Below are positions 1 to 10,500 of a stretch of DNA of 64,000 bases, in pieces. The translations under genes were made by a program, and so were the position numbers. Source of the stretch: Trissonchulus latispiculum (taxonomy: Eukaryota > Nematoda > Enoplea > Enoplida > Ironidae). Location of the stretch: assembly GCA_030248195.1 (NCBI GenBank), contig JASAND010024002.1, forward strand, positions 1 through 64,000, given 5' to 3'. The first letter of the stretch is position 1, and the number at the start of each line of letters is the position of its first letter. The notes under the pieces were generated by a model. The model saw nothing but the letters and a program-made list of their open reading frames with translations. It had not been told where the DNA came from and made no database searches.

Positions 1-36
1 CATACGTTCCAAGGTGAACTTACAGACTCTGCTTCT

Positions 37-627
37 TTGCCAACCGTTACAGACTCTGCCACTTCACCTCTTTCATTTCTCCCCCCTACGTCAACAAATA
101 CTTCACACACTTCATCTTCATCTTCTTCTGCTTCTTTTGCCACATCTACATCCAAATCTATGATATATACTTCCGAAAATTGGACGAGTGACGATGCTTC
201 TTCCCTAACTTACTATTTAGACAAATATTTTCATTCAAGGGATTGTCTTCTCCCTGTGTTTCATGACTACGCTAACGAAGAAGACAGTCGACGAAAAGCT
301 GACATAAAAGCAACTGAACTTTGGGTGGCTGGCAAATCTGGTCAGCTAACGTCGTCCATTTCTCCAACTAAATATCTATGTCAAATGTGTATTTTGGCGA
401 AACCTCGAAAAAATTCGGTTACCCCATCCTTGCATAACCGACTGGCTCATGCCAGGCAACACGTCTGGTGCGAGAGCTGCAACGGCTCCCACGGGAAGCA
501 AGGTATGGCACAGCAGGCTACACCTGCGATGGTGCTGCACCCACCACTGCTTCCATTTCGATATTTCTCCTCATACTATTTATATTGGCAAACAGTCAGT
601 TTGCTGCATGCACGGCGTTGGATGTAA
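37..627 (+). CDS. Hypothetical protein, Ser/Thr-rich N-terminus
   Basis: I do not recognise this 196-residue ORF. The first 40 residues are a low-complexity Ser/Thr tract. Residues 45-110 look globular and charged. Around residues 114-150 there is a CxxC pair followed by His and a second CxxC, which could bind zinc. The C-terminal 40 residues look non-coding in composition and may not be real. It lies to the left of the Polinton morphogenesis genes and on the opposite strand from them, so it may be an element gene, a host exon or a chance ORF. The start is uncertain because the sequence begins only 36 bases upstream. Confidence 0.3.
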   Translation: MPTVTDSATSPLSFLPPTSTNTSHTSSSSSSASFATSTSKSMIYTSENWTSDDASSLTYYLDKYFHSRDCLLPVFHDYANEEDSRRKADIKATELWVAGKSGQLTSSISPTKYLCQMCILAKPRKNSVTPSLHNRLAHARQHVWCESCNGSHGKQGMAQQATPAMVLHPPLLPFRYFSSYYLYWQTVSLLHARRWM

Positions 628-703
628 GAAGGATACTGACAGATGTTGCAGCATAAATTGTGTTCACTTATCTCTCCTAAATGGGTGTTGCAAACACGGA
701 CAC

Positions 704-1620
704 TCATGCCAATACTATCAACCACATTTACCGGTTGGAATTTACTATCATAGTAGTTGAATATACTGTTTTGTTTAACTAAGGTTTGCATTTGCTTTAT
801 TGTAAAAATAATAAACACCGGACAAACTCCACTATATATGCAGCACAGAAATACAAAATATTACTTGTACAGTTTCACCCAAGTGAGTGGCTCAGATTTA
901 ATGCTCAGTAAATATTTAATAAAGTCATCAGCATAATTAAGTACTGAGTGAGGAGTAAAATTGTAAGGGGAGGTAGCATACTTTACGAGGTCTAGTAAAT
1001 TTGACAATTCTTTATTTTCAGCAATTAAGACTGCATTCCCTTCTGCAGATCTGCCTATTTTTCCTTGAATTGAATTGAACAGAATTTTTGCTTTAGCGCG
1101 AGATTGACGAGGTAAATATTCTGTCATCCAGGAAAATACGCTCATGCCAATACTATCAACCACATTTACCGGTTGGAATTTACTATCATAGTAGTTGAAT
1201 ATACTGTTTTGTTTAACTAAGGTTTGCATTCGCTTTATTGTAAAAATAATAAACACCGGACAAACTCCACTATATATGCAGCACAGAAATACAAAATATT
1301 ACTTGTACAGTTTCACCCAAGTGAGTGGCTTAGATTTGACTTTCAGATTTATCTTACCACTTCCAAAAGCTGATAAAGGAACATTAATGCTCAGTAAATA
1401 TTTAATAAAGTCATCAGCATAATTAGGTACTGAGTGAGAAGTAAAATTGTAAGGGGAGGTAGCATACTTTACGAGGTCTAGTAAATTTGACAATTCTTTA
1501 TTTTCAGCAATTAAAACTGCATTCCCTTCTGCAGATCTGCCTATTTTTCCTTGAATTGAATTGAACAGAATTTTTGCTTTAGCGCGAGATTGACGAGGTA
1601 AATATTCTGTCATCCAGGAA
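704..1620. repeat. Direct tandem duplication of the 3' part of a Polinton gene
   Basis: Copy 1 (about 704-1136) and copy 2 (about 1141-1620) are nearly identical direct repeats. They share the run starting CTCATGCCAATACTATC and the run ending CTGTCATCCAGGAAAA. Copy 1 lacks about 48 bases present in copy 2 (around 1338-1386), between short matching sequences. Copy 2 is continuous with the full gene 1299-1799, while copy 1 is a duplicate of its C-terminal half with downstream sequence. Divergence is only a few substitutions, so the duplication is young. Confidence 0.9.
861..1256 (-). pseudogene. Duplicated C-terminal part of the 166-residue Polinton protein
   Basis: This ORF repeats the C-terminal region of the neighbouring gene at 1299-1799. 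Residues from the SWMTEYLPRQSRAKAK segment onward are almost the same. It lacks the original N-terminus, which is replaced by translation of the downstream flank of the second copy. It also lacks an internal stretch of about 16-19 residues just before the C-terminal LTWVKLYK. It has no independent start context and is best read as a by-product of the tandem duplication. Confidence 0.75.
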
Positions 1621-1799
1621 AAATCATCAACCTTTTCGTTTCCACTATTACAAATTTCCAGTATTTCCTTTTGTTTCGCTTTATCCGTTGCATCCTTCTT
1701 ATTAATAATTCCCAAAACGTTTTTATCGAATTCAGAAGCGTTCTTTGTATAGGTAGGAAGGACACTTTCATGAAATAGAAAATATTTGTCATAGCTCAT
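1299..1799 (-). CDS. Small conserved Polinton protein of unknown function
   Basis: This is a 166-residue ORF at the end of the leftward morphogenesis block. It has a charged N-terminal half and a C-terminal segment with the pattern 'basic residues - LL/LF - I..KI....G..V - L..LV' followed by 'NVPLSAFG'. From memory of Polinton gene sets, a small protein of this general pattern accompanies the capsid genes in many elements, but its function is not established and I could not run a search. Its start overlaps the end of the next gene (1789-2154) by a few bases, consistent with compact viral packing. Its 3' half is duplicated at 861-1256. Confidence 0.6.
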   Translation of the reverse strand: MSYDKYFLFHESVLPTYTKNASEFDKNVLGIINKKDATDKAKQKEILEICNSGNEKVDDFSWMTEYLPRQSRAKAKILFNSIQGKIGRSAEGNAVLIAENKELSNLLDLVKYATSPYNFTSHSVPNYADDFIKYLLSINVPLSAFGSGKINLKVKSKPLTWVKLYK

Positions 1800-2154
1800 C
1801 TTGGCATGCTAATGTGGCACTGTCTATAGTCAGTGTACATATAAGCTTTAAAAGAAAAGGCTTTCGTTTTAGTAGCTGTTGCTTTCTGCGGATAGAAACC
1901 TTGCTGTTTGCTAGCAAGCGGATGTAACCTTTTTGCCGGCGTAGGCGAGCGATATGTTCCTGATGTATTTCAACTGCACCGTACAAAAGGTTGAAGCAAA
2001 GTTCGGTTATAGATTGAATAAATCCGACCGGTGATTCTTTTATTATTTCAACTATTCTTTTCCTACTATCTGAAATTGCCAGGATTCTGATAACTGACAA
2101 ATTGTTACAAACAACTTGAGACATTACAAATAAAAAATAAAGTTTTAATAGCAA
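1789..2154 (-). CDS. Small helical, basic Polinton protein
   Basis: This ORF of up to 121 residues is predicted to be largely alpha-helical with a strongly basic C-terminal half (RRQKGYIRLL, SIRRKQQLLKRKP). The Met at residue 11 (about position 2124) is an equally good start because the first ten residues are merely hydrophobic. Small helical proteins ending in an 'LRxLxxxK...RKxxLL' type segment are common beside the protease and capsid genes in Polintons; this is recall, not a search result. It overlaps 1299-1799 by 11 bases and is followed after a short gap by 2181-2627 on the same strand. Confidence 0.55.
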   Translation of the reverse strand: MLLKLYFLFVMSQVVCNNLSVIRILAISDSRKRIVEIIKESPVGFIQSITELCFNLLYGAVEIHQEHIARLRRQKGYIRLLANSKVSIRRKQQLLKRKPFLLKLICTLTIDSATLACQDEL

Positions 2155-2180
2155 AGTCTAAATACGGCAACATCTAATGT

Positions 2181-2627
2181 TCATTTAGATAATTCATAAA
2201 TGGTAGTTAAGTCCTCTCTTGTAAGATACATTAAACCTGCGCGACCAAACATCACCTGCTTGTCATCAGCCATACATAATTGAAAGCTAAATCGTTCTGC
2301 TATGAATGGACACATCAAATCGTTAGTTTCTGCAATGGGACAGCCTTCATGTCCTAGGCACTGCCAGAGAAAAGTTTGAATTTTATTAAACTGCTTTGCA
2401 GTATACTCCATTTGAAGTTGATCTTGCTGAATTGCCACCCTTCCGCCAGGTTTAAAAATCAATGATACTGGACCAAAATCAGGTTTTGTATTGTTCGCAG
2501 TTATAAATTTCCTTATGTCACAGTTAATAATTCCTCCTGTTAATCCTAGTATAACAATGAATAGAGTTATTATGATGCAATATGCAAGTCTCCATTGTTG
2601 AAAATGACGAGCAGTAGATGAGGGCAT
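2181..2627 (-). CDS. Single-pass membrane or virion-associated protein
   Basis: The 148-residue ORF has a short N-terminal tail and one clear hydrophobic segment at roughly residues 15-35 (AYCIIITLFIVILGLTGGII). A hydrophilic domain with several cysteines follows (C36, then near residues 90, 96, 106 and 118). This topology suggests a type II membrane protein or a signal-anchored virion protein with disulphides. Position between the packaging ATPase and the small helical protein, on the same strand, places it in the morphogenesis block. I do not recognise a family. Confidence 0.55.
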   Translation of the reverse strand: MPSSTARHFQQWRLAYCIIITLFIVILGLTGGIINCDIRKFITANNTKPDFGPVSLIFKPGGRVAIQQDQLQMEYTAKQFNKIQTFLWQCLGHEGCPIAETNDLMCPFIAERFSFQLCMADDKQVMFGRAGLMYLTREDLTTIYELSK

Positions 2628-2655
2628 TTTCCTAAAGGTTAAAGTATTACATGAG

Positions 2656-3322
2656 TTATTTAGGAACTAAAACCGTTTGTATAAGCTCCTCTGGTAACGA
2701 TGTTCGATATTGCAGATAGTTTGGAGTAGTGGGCGAAACGTCCACCCATAAAAATCCATACGGTTTCTCAGAAATAGCATCTTCATACATTTTCATAAAA
2801 ATTTTTGTACGAGTTGGCATGATTTGAGAACCTAGAATGCTTATACATCTTTTATCCCTTTTTGACGTGAGCAAGAACAAATGGTTAAATTGTCTGGATA
2901 TGGATGGAGCTAATTTTTGGCCAATAAATAAGGTTTGCCACAAACATATTACAGTAATGTTACGATGATGACTAAACACAGTTAGTAATTTGTAGACAGC
3001 TTCACTGGAAGCACTCTCCAGTTGTTGGTCATCAGCAATATGTACCGTTTTTTGGCCAATATGTTTCATCCGTTATCATGCTTTCGTTCAACCCTTCAAC
3101 AAATATAATGCCTGGTATATCATTTTTCATTTGGTCATACAGAGGTTGATAGACCAAATAAATGAATACGATTTTATCGAATAATACACCAAAATTTTTA
3201 AGTTGATTTTTCAGTAACAAATAGGTTAAATGTGTTTTGCCCGAACATGTGTTTCCGACGAGGGCAACTCGAGAAGGCACAAGTATGTGCAATGGATACT
3301 CGACAACTTTACAAAATTCCAT
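2656..3322 (-). CDS. A32/FtsK-like genome-packaging ATPase, split by a frameshift
   Basis: This protein powers packaging of the element's DNA into capsids. The N-terminal ORF (3032-3322) holds the Walker A loop GNTCSGKT near residue 22, and the C-terminal ORF (2656-3069) holds the Walker B run VHIADD near its start. The two ORFs overlap in different frames, and the switch lies in an A6 run (read on the minus strand) near 3050. Together they give about 220 residues, the usual size for Polinton ATPases. The frameshift could be a sequencing or assembly error, genuine decay or, less likely, programmed slippage. It sits directly downstream of the major capsid gene. Confidence 0.85.
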
Positions 3323-3376
3323 CTTGTAAATAACATGGTAAATGCAATTATATAAAATTGATAGTCTAAATGTTTC

Positions 3377-4693
3377 TTAGAGTTCATCAAAACTCGGTGA
3401 GCGTTCAGAATTCAATTTTAGAAGTATATCGAATTCACCAATTACAATGCATGTCATATTTTGTGGCACTTCATCAGTAAACCACAAACAGATTCCAAAT
3501 TTACCATGGCTAATCGGAGAAATATACTCATCACATGAACTAGATAAATCATCTGTAAGATCTGCTGTAACAATAAATTGGCCCTCTATCCATTCTTCCC
3601 TTGTGATTCCTTGGTCATTGTTCTCAAAATTCGTTCCTTTTAGGTAAAAGTAATATGCGAGGTTATAGTTTTTTCCGGCAGTATCAAGAGTTATCCCTTC
3701 ATTCATAAATAAAGGAATGTCATTCTTATAAAATTGGTATCTATTTATGGACAAGAACTGGAAATTGTATGGGTTTTTTTCAATTTTGTTTCCAAGGGCT
3801 GCATCAGTATCAACCATGACAACATAGACTCTTTTCGGTAGACGACCCAAGAAAACGGAATCCCAGGAAAACAGCTTGGTCCCTTTGAGTATGGTCTGAG
3901 ACCTCACGATAGGACGTAAAACTGGAATTTTAAACTGATCACTTGCCAAAAGCTTTTCTTGATAGCTTATAATTGAAGCTTGAGGTTTGAAGAAAGTAGC
4001 ATATAATTTTGCTGAGATTACCTTTATAATGTATTCTTTCCCAGCAGCAGCCATTAGACAAAACCGAGGATTATTCCGATGAAACCTGAAGCACATTTCA
4101 GTATTGGTGGGAAGGGCTCTAATGGATGCAAAAATGTCTGTGAATGGCTTCATGATTAAATCCACGGTCCTAGAACCTTTTATGTATTCTGCCCTAGTTT
4201 TCAATCCTTTGTTAATAGTAACGTCTGGAAGGGTGTAATCGTATGTATCCATGGCATAAGACGTGTCTTTTTTGTAAATGGAAGTGCTGAGGAGGAATTG
4301 CTTAGTAGGGCTACGGAAATTTATTGTCCCTAAAATGCAGCTAATATAACTGAAAAGTTGTTGGTTCGGAGTAACTTTCTGCCCCGAGATAAAAACTTCA
4401 ACTTCCGAGAACAAAGAATAAGCAAAAAAATTGACAGGACTGACAATATCTGTGTCCGTTATGTCGGTAAGGTCTGATTTCAGCACTTTCAGTGACAAGG
4501 ACATAAAAAACGAACAAGGATCAATAACCGCATCAGGAACTTTATCTAATCTAAATTCAAGGGGTGCATTGTCTGTTCTTGGCAAAGGAGTTATTAACGG
4601 GATTTCCCTTAGCTGGTTTGTGCTAATATCTTGTTGACTGGGTAGGTCATTTTTCCAGGTAAAGGATTCAACCGAACATTTAGTCGTGTCCAT
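3377..4693 (-). CDS. Major capsid protein (double jelly-roll, hexon-like)
   Basis: The 438-residue ORF is intact and forms the main capsid shell in this family. Near residues 45-110 it has the features common to Polinton hexon-like proteins: a PLEFRLD start to the first jelly roll, a 'YIDL-like' strand (VIDPCSFFMSLSLKV) and a PVNFFAYSLFSEVEVFISG segment. Length is near the low end for the family. It lies 3 bases from the basic core protein and about 55 bases from the ATPase, all on the minus strand, so one late transcript is likely. Identification is by pattern; a structure-based comparison would settle it. Confidence 0.85.
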   Translation of the reverse strand: MDTTKCSVESFTWKNDLPSQQDISTNQLREIPLITPLPRTDNAPLEFRLDKVPDAVIDPCSFFMSLSLKVLKSDLTDITDTDIVSPVNFFAYSLFSEVEVFISGQKVTPNQQLFSYISCILGTINFRSPTKQFLLSTSIYKKDTSYAMDTYDYTLPDVTINKGLKTRAEYIKGSRTVDLIMKPFTDIFASIRALPTNTEMCFRFHRNNPRFCLMAAAGKEYIIKVISAKLYATFFKPQASIISYQEKLLASDQFKIPVLRPIVRSQTILKGTKLFSWDSVFLGRLPKRVYVVMVDTDAALGNKIEKNPYNFQFLSINRYQFYKNDIPLFMNEGITLDTAGKNYNLAYYFYLKGTNFENNDQGITREEWIEGQFIVTADLTDDLSSSCDEYISPISHGKFGICLWFTDEVPQNMTCIVIGEFDILLKLNSERSPSFDEL

Positions 4694-4695
4694 AT

Positions 4696-4929
4696 TTAAA
4701 ATGCTTCAGTCTTCGATTTCTTTTTCTTCGACTTTCTAACAGCTTTTGGCTTACGAATAAGAACTTTTTTTGCAGCGCGAGTCCTCTTTAGCTGCGCTGA
4801 CGCCTTTGCTTTTGTTGTTTTCCTCTTTTTGGTTTTCTTTCGTTTTCTTGTTTTGGAAATGGGAGACAAAAAAGTAACTGGTATGACAGCTTTCCTTATA
4901 ATTCCGTCAATAAGTCTTCTGTACATCAT
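4696..4929 (-). CDS. Small very basic protein, possible DNA-condensing core protein
   Basis: This is a 77-residue ORF with a hydrophobic N-terminus and a C-terminal two thirds dominated by Lys, Arg and Ala (for example TRKRKKTKKRKTTKAKA). Such composition is typical of virion core or protamine-like proteins that neutralise packaged DNA. It sits between the two capsid genes on the same strand with almost no spacing. Assignment is from composition and context only. Confidence 0.6.
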   Translation of the reverse strand: MMYRRLIDGIIRKAVIPVTFLSPISKTRKRKKTKKRKTTKAKASAQLKRTRAAKKVLIRKPKAVRKSKKKKSKTEAF

Positions 4930-4994
4930 AACACAAAATGAAAAACCTTCATGAGATTATTGTATCTATATATAAGCACTAGGCTAAATTCATT

Positions 4995-5720
4995 TTAGAC
5001 GGAGGTAAGTACAAAGTTAAGTACAACACTTCCGCTGTAAAAATCTACTGGATCATCGCTGAGATCAGTTATTTTCACGGAAAACTCATTTAAGAAGCTA
5101 GTGCAGAAATTGTGATATTTCGGAGTAGGCGGATTAAATATGTTAACGACTGACAAATGAGTGATGGGTACAATAGCAAGTATTGGCTTAGTGCTTTCGT
5201 TAAACATTGAATGGTGAATGTTTTGAGATTGAATAAGCATTGCCGTAAGATGACCATTTATGTTCAGTTCATTTGTGCCAACCAGTGACTCAGACAGTGT
5301 TCCTCCCGGAACTCCAAGAATTTTCTGCAGTTTAGGGGAGAAATCAGCAATCTTTGCGTTATTTCGCAGAGTAATGGAAACAACGTTTTTGTTTACCGAA
5401 AATACTATGTTCTCTTGCTCACTTTCTGCTAAGCTCTGGTTTAATGCCTTTACTAAATCGGCAACAGAGTTAAATGAACCCTCAATAGAAACAGATACCC
5501 ATTCTTCGTTGCAATAATACTTAAAAAAACAGTTCCGCTTACTCAGTGAGTGAAAAGAAGATGGAATTACAGCCTGATGTAAACCAATCTTTGTTTTAGT
5601 TGTAATAGGTGTAGCTAGTTGACACGAAATGATACCTTCCTTATTTGGCTTGCCAACAAGATTAAAAAATTCCGCCATCAGATTATCAGAGAGCTGAGAC
5701 TGTGCTTTTATCATAAACAC
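4995..5720 (-). CDS. Minor capsid protein (penton-like single jelly roll)
   Basis: This 241-residue ORF is the first gene of the leftward block. Its strands and spacing resemble Polinton penton-like proteins: an N-terminal strand with 'CQLATPITTKTKIGLHQAVIP', a helix-rich middle (DLVKALNQSLAE), and a C-terminal part with HLSVVNIFNPP and a closing strand pair containing 'DFYSGSVVLNFVL'. The penton occupies capsid vertices. A second in-frame Met (AEFFNLVG context, about residue 15) could be the real start. It faces the PC4-like gene across a 266 bp divergent region. Confidence 0.75.
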   Translation of the reverse strand: MFMIKAQSQLSDNLMAEFFNLVGKPNKEGIISCQLATPITTKTKIGLHQAVIPSSFHSLSKRNCFFKYYCNEEWVSVSIEGSFNSVADLVKALNQSLAESEQENIVFSVNKNVVSITLRNNAKIADFSPKLQKILGVPGGTLSESLVGTNELNINGHLTAMLIQSQNIHHSMFNESTKPILAIVPITHLSVVNIFNPPTPKYHNFCTSFLNEFSVKITDLSDDPVDFYSGSVVLNFVLTSV

Positions 5721-5986
5721 ACTTTTTCCTATTAAGAGTTTGTCTCAATCCTACTCAGAGTTAATGACAAAGAATATGAATCTCAAAAAGAAATGTACTC
5801 AAATAAGATTTTAATGGCGTGATTTATCATACAAAATTATCCTAATTTAGAAGCAGATGATGTCTAAAAAGAAAATTTTTTCGTTGTAGATTGAATTAAG
5901 ATTATTCTCTGATAAGGTAGTTAAATTAAAATTGTGCATCACTGAGAGTCCAACATCGTTGTAATTTTGAGATATTTAATTCTGCA
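5721..5986. promoter_or_regulatory. Divergent intergenic region between morphogenesis and replication blocks
   Basis: The 266 bases between two outward-facing start codons hold no ORF and are AT-rich. They must supply leaders, and probably promoters, for the capsid block on the minus strand and the replication block on the plus strand. I see no convincing TATA box or palindromic operator. Confidence 0.5.
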
Positions 5987-6415
5987 ATGGCTTCTCCACC
6001 GAAACTGCCAAGGATAAGTGAAGATCCAGATACTGTCCCTCTCGAAGGAAATTTTTCAAATGCTGCAACACAGACTGATGAAATTCCTGAAGAACGAACA
6101 ATTTATACTGTGAACAATACACCAAATCTGCCAGTAGCAATACCTTCAGGATTTTTAACTATTGATGAATCGAAGCTTTTGTTTGGTCGTTATATGTTTA
6201 CAGGATGGGGTCAGTATATAGATTTGAGATTTTTCTACAGAGCTCGGGATGCAGGAAAGCAGTCTTTTCAACTGGACAGTGAAGGACGGTGTTTGCTACG
6301 AGGAGGCAAAGGCATCAACCTTACAGAAGAACAAGCAGTGTCCACAGTTAGAGTGCTGATAAAGATGTTGAAAAAATTAGGTCACACAGAAGCAACTATT
6401 TTTGAAGCTGACTAA
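5987..6415 (+). CDS. PC4-like single-stranded DNA-binding protein
   Basis: In this 142-residue ORF, the N-terminal 45 residues look disordered and acidic. The C-terminal half (about 60-135) has the layout of the PC4/Sub1 fold: a strand ending YIDLRFFY, a hairpin, then a Gly-rich turn with GGKGINLTEEQA leading into a final helix (VRVLIKMLKKLG). PC4 proteins bind single-stranded or melted DNA and act in transcription and replication. It is the first gene of the replication block, 58 bases ahead of the integrase. Match is by motif pattern; similar PC4-like genes are known in large DNA viruses. It could instead be another small beta-sheet DNA-binding protein. Confidence 0.5.
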   Translation: MASPPKLPRISEDPDTVPLEGNFSNAATQTDEIPEERTIYTVNNTPNLPVAIPSGFLTIDESKLLFGRYMFTGWGQYIDLRFFYRARDAGKQSFQLDSEGRCLLRGGKGINLTEEQAVSTVRVLIKMLKKLGHTEATIFEAD

Positions 6416-6473
6416 CTTTGAAGTAGAGCATTGAATATATATAAAAATATTTTGTACTGTCTTTTATTTAAAA

Positions 6474-7500
6474 ATGCGAACATTAACTAATAAACTTCAT
6501 TCTCGTGTATCAGAGCAGCTAAATAAATTATGGTATTCTCCTGAGTCATTTGCTGCATTTAGTGGAATTGATCAATTATATAAAGCTGCTAGGTCATCTG
6601 GATTAAACGTTACTAAAAGTCAAGTGGTAAAATGGTTGAAAAGTCAGTTGCTATATTCAAGAACCCGATTTCCTAGATATAAATTCAAACGATACCAAAT
6701 TATCTCAACTTTGCATCAAACTTGGGCAGTTGACTTAGCAGTTATGTTAAATTTAAAATCATGGAATAGTGGATTTAGTTACATACTAGTAGCAGTCGAT
6801 GAATTTTCTAGAAAATTATTCGCCGAACCACTAAACACGAAAATTCCCAATGAAATTATAAGAGCATTTGATAGCATTCTACTGAAATCCAACCTAAAGC
6901 CCTTTGCCATACATTGTGATAGAGGAAAGGAATTCACAGCATCAACAGTTAAAAGATACTTCAGTGAGAAAGATATCCACGTTTACTATGCAACCGATGA
7001 AGCCACAAAAAGTCCCATGGTTGAAAGACATATAGGAATCTTGAAAAAAAAGAACATATCGATTTTGTCTTGCTAATGACAGTTTCAAATATATTGATTC
7101 TTTACAACGCTTGATTGATGGTATCAACTCCAGGAAATTAAAAGTTTTGGGGGGGTTTTCTCCAAATTCGGTTTCACCAGAAAACCAGGCAAAAATTTAC
7201 AAACTGATGTATAAAAAGAAGAATCAAGCAAAAAATTATAAATTTGAAGTTGGTGACCACGTGAGAGTTCAGATACAAAAATCTGTACTATCAAAAGGTT
7301 ATACGCCAACATTTTCATCAGAGGAATTCAAAGTCGGTTCCAAAATGCACAGTCTACCACACAGATACAAACTCATAGACATTGACGGGAACCTTTTATG
7401 GCCTTCATGGTACAGTCAGGAACTAGAATTTGTTCCAAATCCTAATGAACAACACTTATCATCTTTAAAAGACATTCCTGTCACTAAAAGACGGATTTAA
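6474..7500 (+). CDS. Retroviral-type (rve) integrase of the Polinton, split by a frameshift
   Basis: The protein cuts and joins the element ends to host DNA. The first ORF (6474-7076) carries the RNase H-fold core: WAVDLAVM gives the first catalytic Asp, HCDRGKEF the second, and SPMVERHIGILKK the third acid (Glu). The remainder lies in another frame and runs to 7500 (ORF from about 7111), with the usual 'YIDSLQRLIDG' helix and a C-terminal basic SH3-like region (GDHVRVQI). The frame switch is at an A8 run near 7043-7050. An HTH-like N-terminus is weak. The frameshift sits after all three acidic residues, but the truncated protein would lack the C-terminal DNA-binding part. Confidence 0.88.
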
Positions 7501-7514
7501 TTGTTTTATTATAG

Positions 7515-10500
7515 ATGCCTGTTTGTGTGAAGTGTAATTTGTTCTTCAACGATTCCAAGTCACTTCTGCGCCATGTTCAAAGGTATCATGACGACGATTT
7601 GCATAAATGTAAAAAATGTGGTAAAGTTTTCAAACGGCTTGGAAATTTAAAGAAACATCAAGATGCTCATACTGATGACTCAAGTAGTATGGAAGCCAGC
7701 TTTGAAGAAGATACTCTAGCGAGTGTCGATGAGAAGACTGCAACTGGTGCTTCAAAAGATGAGCTTAAATCATCGAATTACACGGTAACCAAAATAGCTC
7801 ATCAAACAAGTGCACAATTAAAAACGTCGGTATTTGACTACAAGGTTGAATTTCATAATATAGAAAGCTTGTTTGGAAGTGAACTTTACGAAGAGCTGCA
7901 TAAAATATTACATGAATTATTCTCATCGCTTCAGCAAAACATGGCTCCTAATGACTATGTCAGAATTGTATTACAAAGTTCACAATTATCGCATCCAATC
8001 AGTATACCATATGTTAAGGTAGAAGAAAGCAATGTAGACATGATAATGGACAGAATCACTCATGTTTTAAATTCTAACGAAGATTTCAGGCTTGATGACA
8101 GCGTTTCAATCAATATTATCCATACAATTTTTCCTATGAAAGCAGGCAAAAGTGGTACTGGTAAGAGATACTTTAATTGGGAGAAAGCGTTCAAGAAGAG
8201 TATCATTTCAGTTCGCAATCGTGATGAGCTGTGTTGTGCTCGTGCTTTGGTAGTAGGTGTACACATAGCAGATCATCCGTCTCCTAAAGACCGACAAAAA
8301 TGTCTTCTATGGCCTAATTCTCAATTTGGTAAACAGTTTTTAGAGGCAAAAAATCTTCACCATAGGGCAGGTGTAAAACTTGGAAAATGTGGATTAGATG
8401 AAATCAAATCTTTCCAAAATTTACTCAGTAACTATCAAATCAATGTCTATTCAATGAAAATGCTGGGAAAAAGAATATTTTGTGGTACCAAAAATGCAAA
8501 ACAGATCAATCTACTCGATCTTGATGGACATTTTGCAGTTATTACATCTTTACCAGGATTTTTTAATTCCTCCTACTATTGCATTAAATGTGATAAGGCT
8601 TACGATAACTCTCATATATGTCCGGGTTCGTGTAGACTATGTAAACAGTCATACTGTGCCAATCTTTCCGACGAGAAATCCTATGAGGTTTGCATATATT
8701 GTAACCGTACATGGCCAACACACCAATGTTTCACTGCCCACTTCCAAAGCGAAACATGTTCCAGATACAGTAAATGTCTGCAATGCAAAAAAATTGTAAG
8801 AAGAACGAAACTTTCTCCATCAGATCATAACTGTGGATTAAGAAAATGTTCAATTTGCTTGGTTTGGTGTGAATTGCTTGAAGAACACAAGTGTTACTTG
8901 GAACCGCCTAAATTGTCTGACAAAAAATCTGAATTAGTTTTCTTTGATATTGAGTCAATGCAAGAAAATGGAATTCATATACCAAACTTGGTTATTGCTA
9001 TGGACTCAAAGTCTGAAGAAAAATGTTTTGTTGGTTTGTCTTGCATTCAGTATTTCATGGCGTGGCTATTTGAAAAAGCAAATCGTCGTCATCAAATTGT
9101 TGTACTTGCACACAATTTCCAAGGATACGACGCCTGGCCAATACTTCAATATTTGTATAAAAAAAGTATTAAACCAACAATAATTTTTCGAGGCGCTAAA
9201 ATATTGAGAATGGAAATTGGTAAATCAATAAAATTTCTTGATAGCCTAAACTTTATGCCAATGCCTTTATCAAGTCTTCCTTCAGCGTTTGGTTTCAGCG
9301 GAGCTTTAAAGAAGGGTCATTTTCCGCATCTACTAAACACTATAAGCAATCAGAATTATTGTGGTGATTTTCCAGGTTTAAAATATTTTATTCAAACGCA
9401 CATGAAAGAGAACGACAAAGAAGAATTCTTGTCCTGGCATTCAGCTGAGTCTGAGCGGTATTTATTAAATGGTCTCAAATATAATATGTTAGAGGAGCTT
9501 ATCGAATATTGCCGTCAGGATGTTTTGATATTGCGCAACGTTTGTCTTAAATTTGTTGAACTATTCAACTCAATAGTGGGATTCAACCCATTTGAAAATG
9601 CTACAACAATTGCTTCCGCATGCAACTTAGCTTTTCGCAAATGTTTCATGACTCCTCATACAATAGCTGTAATTCCTCCCGATGGATTTGACAAAAAAAG
9701 AGTAAGCTCGTTGAAATGTTCCGCTTGGATAAACTGGTTAGAACACATATCCAACTGTACAATTTCAAGAGAAGTTTATCTTGGAAGACTTTACGCAGAC
9801 GGTTATTGTAAAAATTTTTATGGAAAACCTACGATTTTTTGTTTGAAGGATGTTATTTTCATGGTCATAATTGTAAGTACGAACGAGATACACTAAATCC
9901 TACTCTCAATATGAAGATGGGAACTTTATTAAATCGTACACAGTCAAATTGTAAATATTTCCTGCAAAAAGGCTTTAGAGTTGAGGAAATCTTTGAATGT
10001 GAATGGGACAAAATGGTTGCAGAAAGCGTAAGTCTCCAACGTTTCATTTCTCAGAACAACTTACAAATTAAACCTATTCTGCCAAAAGATGCATTGTTTG
10101 GAGGTAGAACATCTCCCGTCAGACTCTATTGTAAAGTGAACGAAAATGAATTCATACGGCACTTAGATATTGTATCACAATATCCTTATGTAAATAAATG
10201 GAAAACTTATCCAGTCGGATACCCTGAAATTATAAGTCATGGATTTAAACCCCTTACTAACTACTTTGGACTCATAAAGTGTAAAATAATTGCACCACAT
10301 CAACTATTTTTTCCTGTGCTACCATATAAATGTCGCGGTAAGCTTTTATTTCCATTGTGTGCCAAGTGTTGTGAGGAATATCTGAACGAGTTTTGTCAGC
10401 ATACGGACGATGATCGAGCCATAACTGGAACGTGGACCACAGAAGAAGTCAAGTTGGCTGTCAAAAACGGCTATAAAATTGTTAATATTTATGAAATTTG

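Noticed and set aside
2656..9896. Programmed ribosomal frameshifting in ATPase, integrase and polymerase
   Set aside because: Three separate events at plain homopolymers without evident downstream structure are better explained by indel errors or decay; not excluded for any single one.
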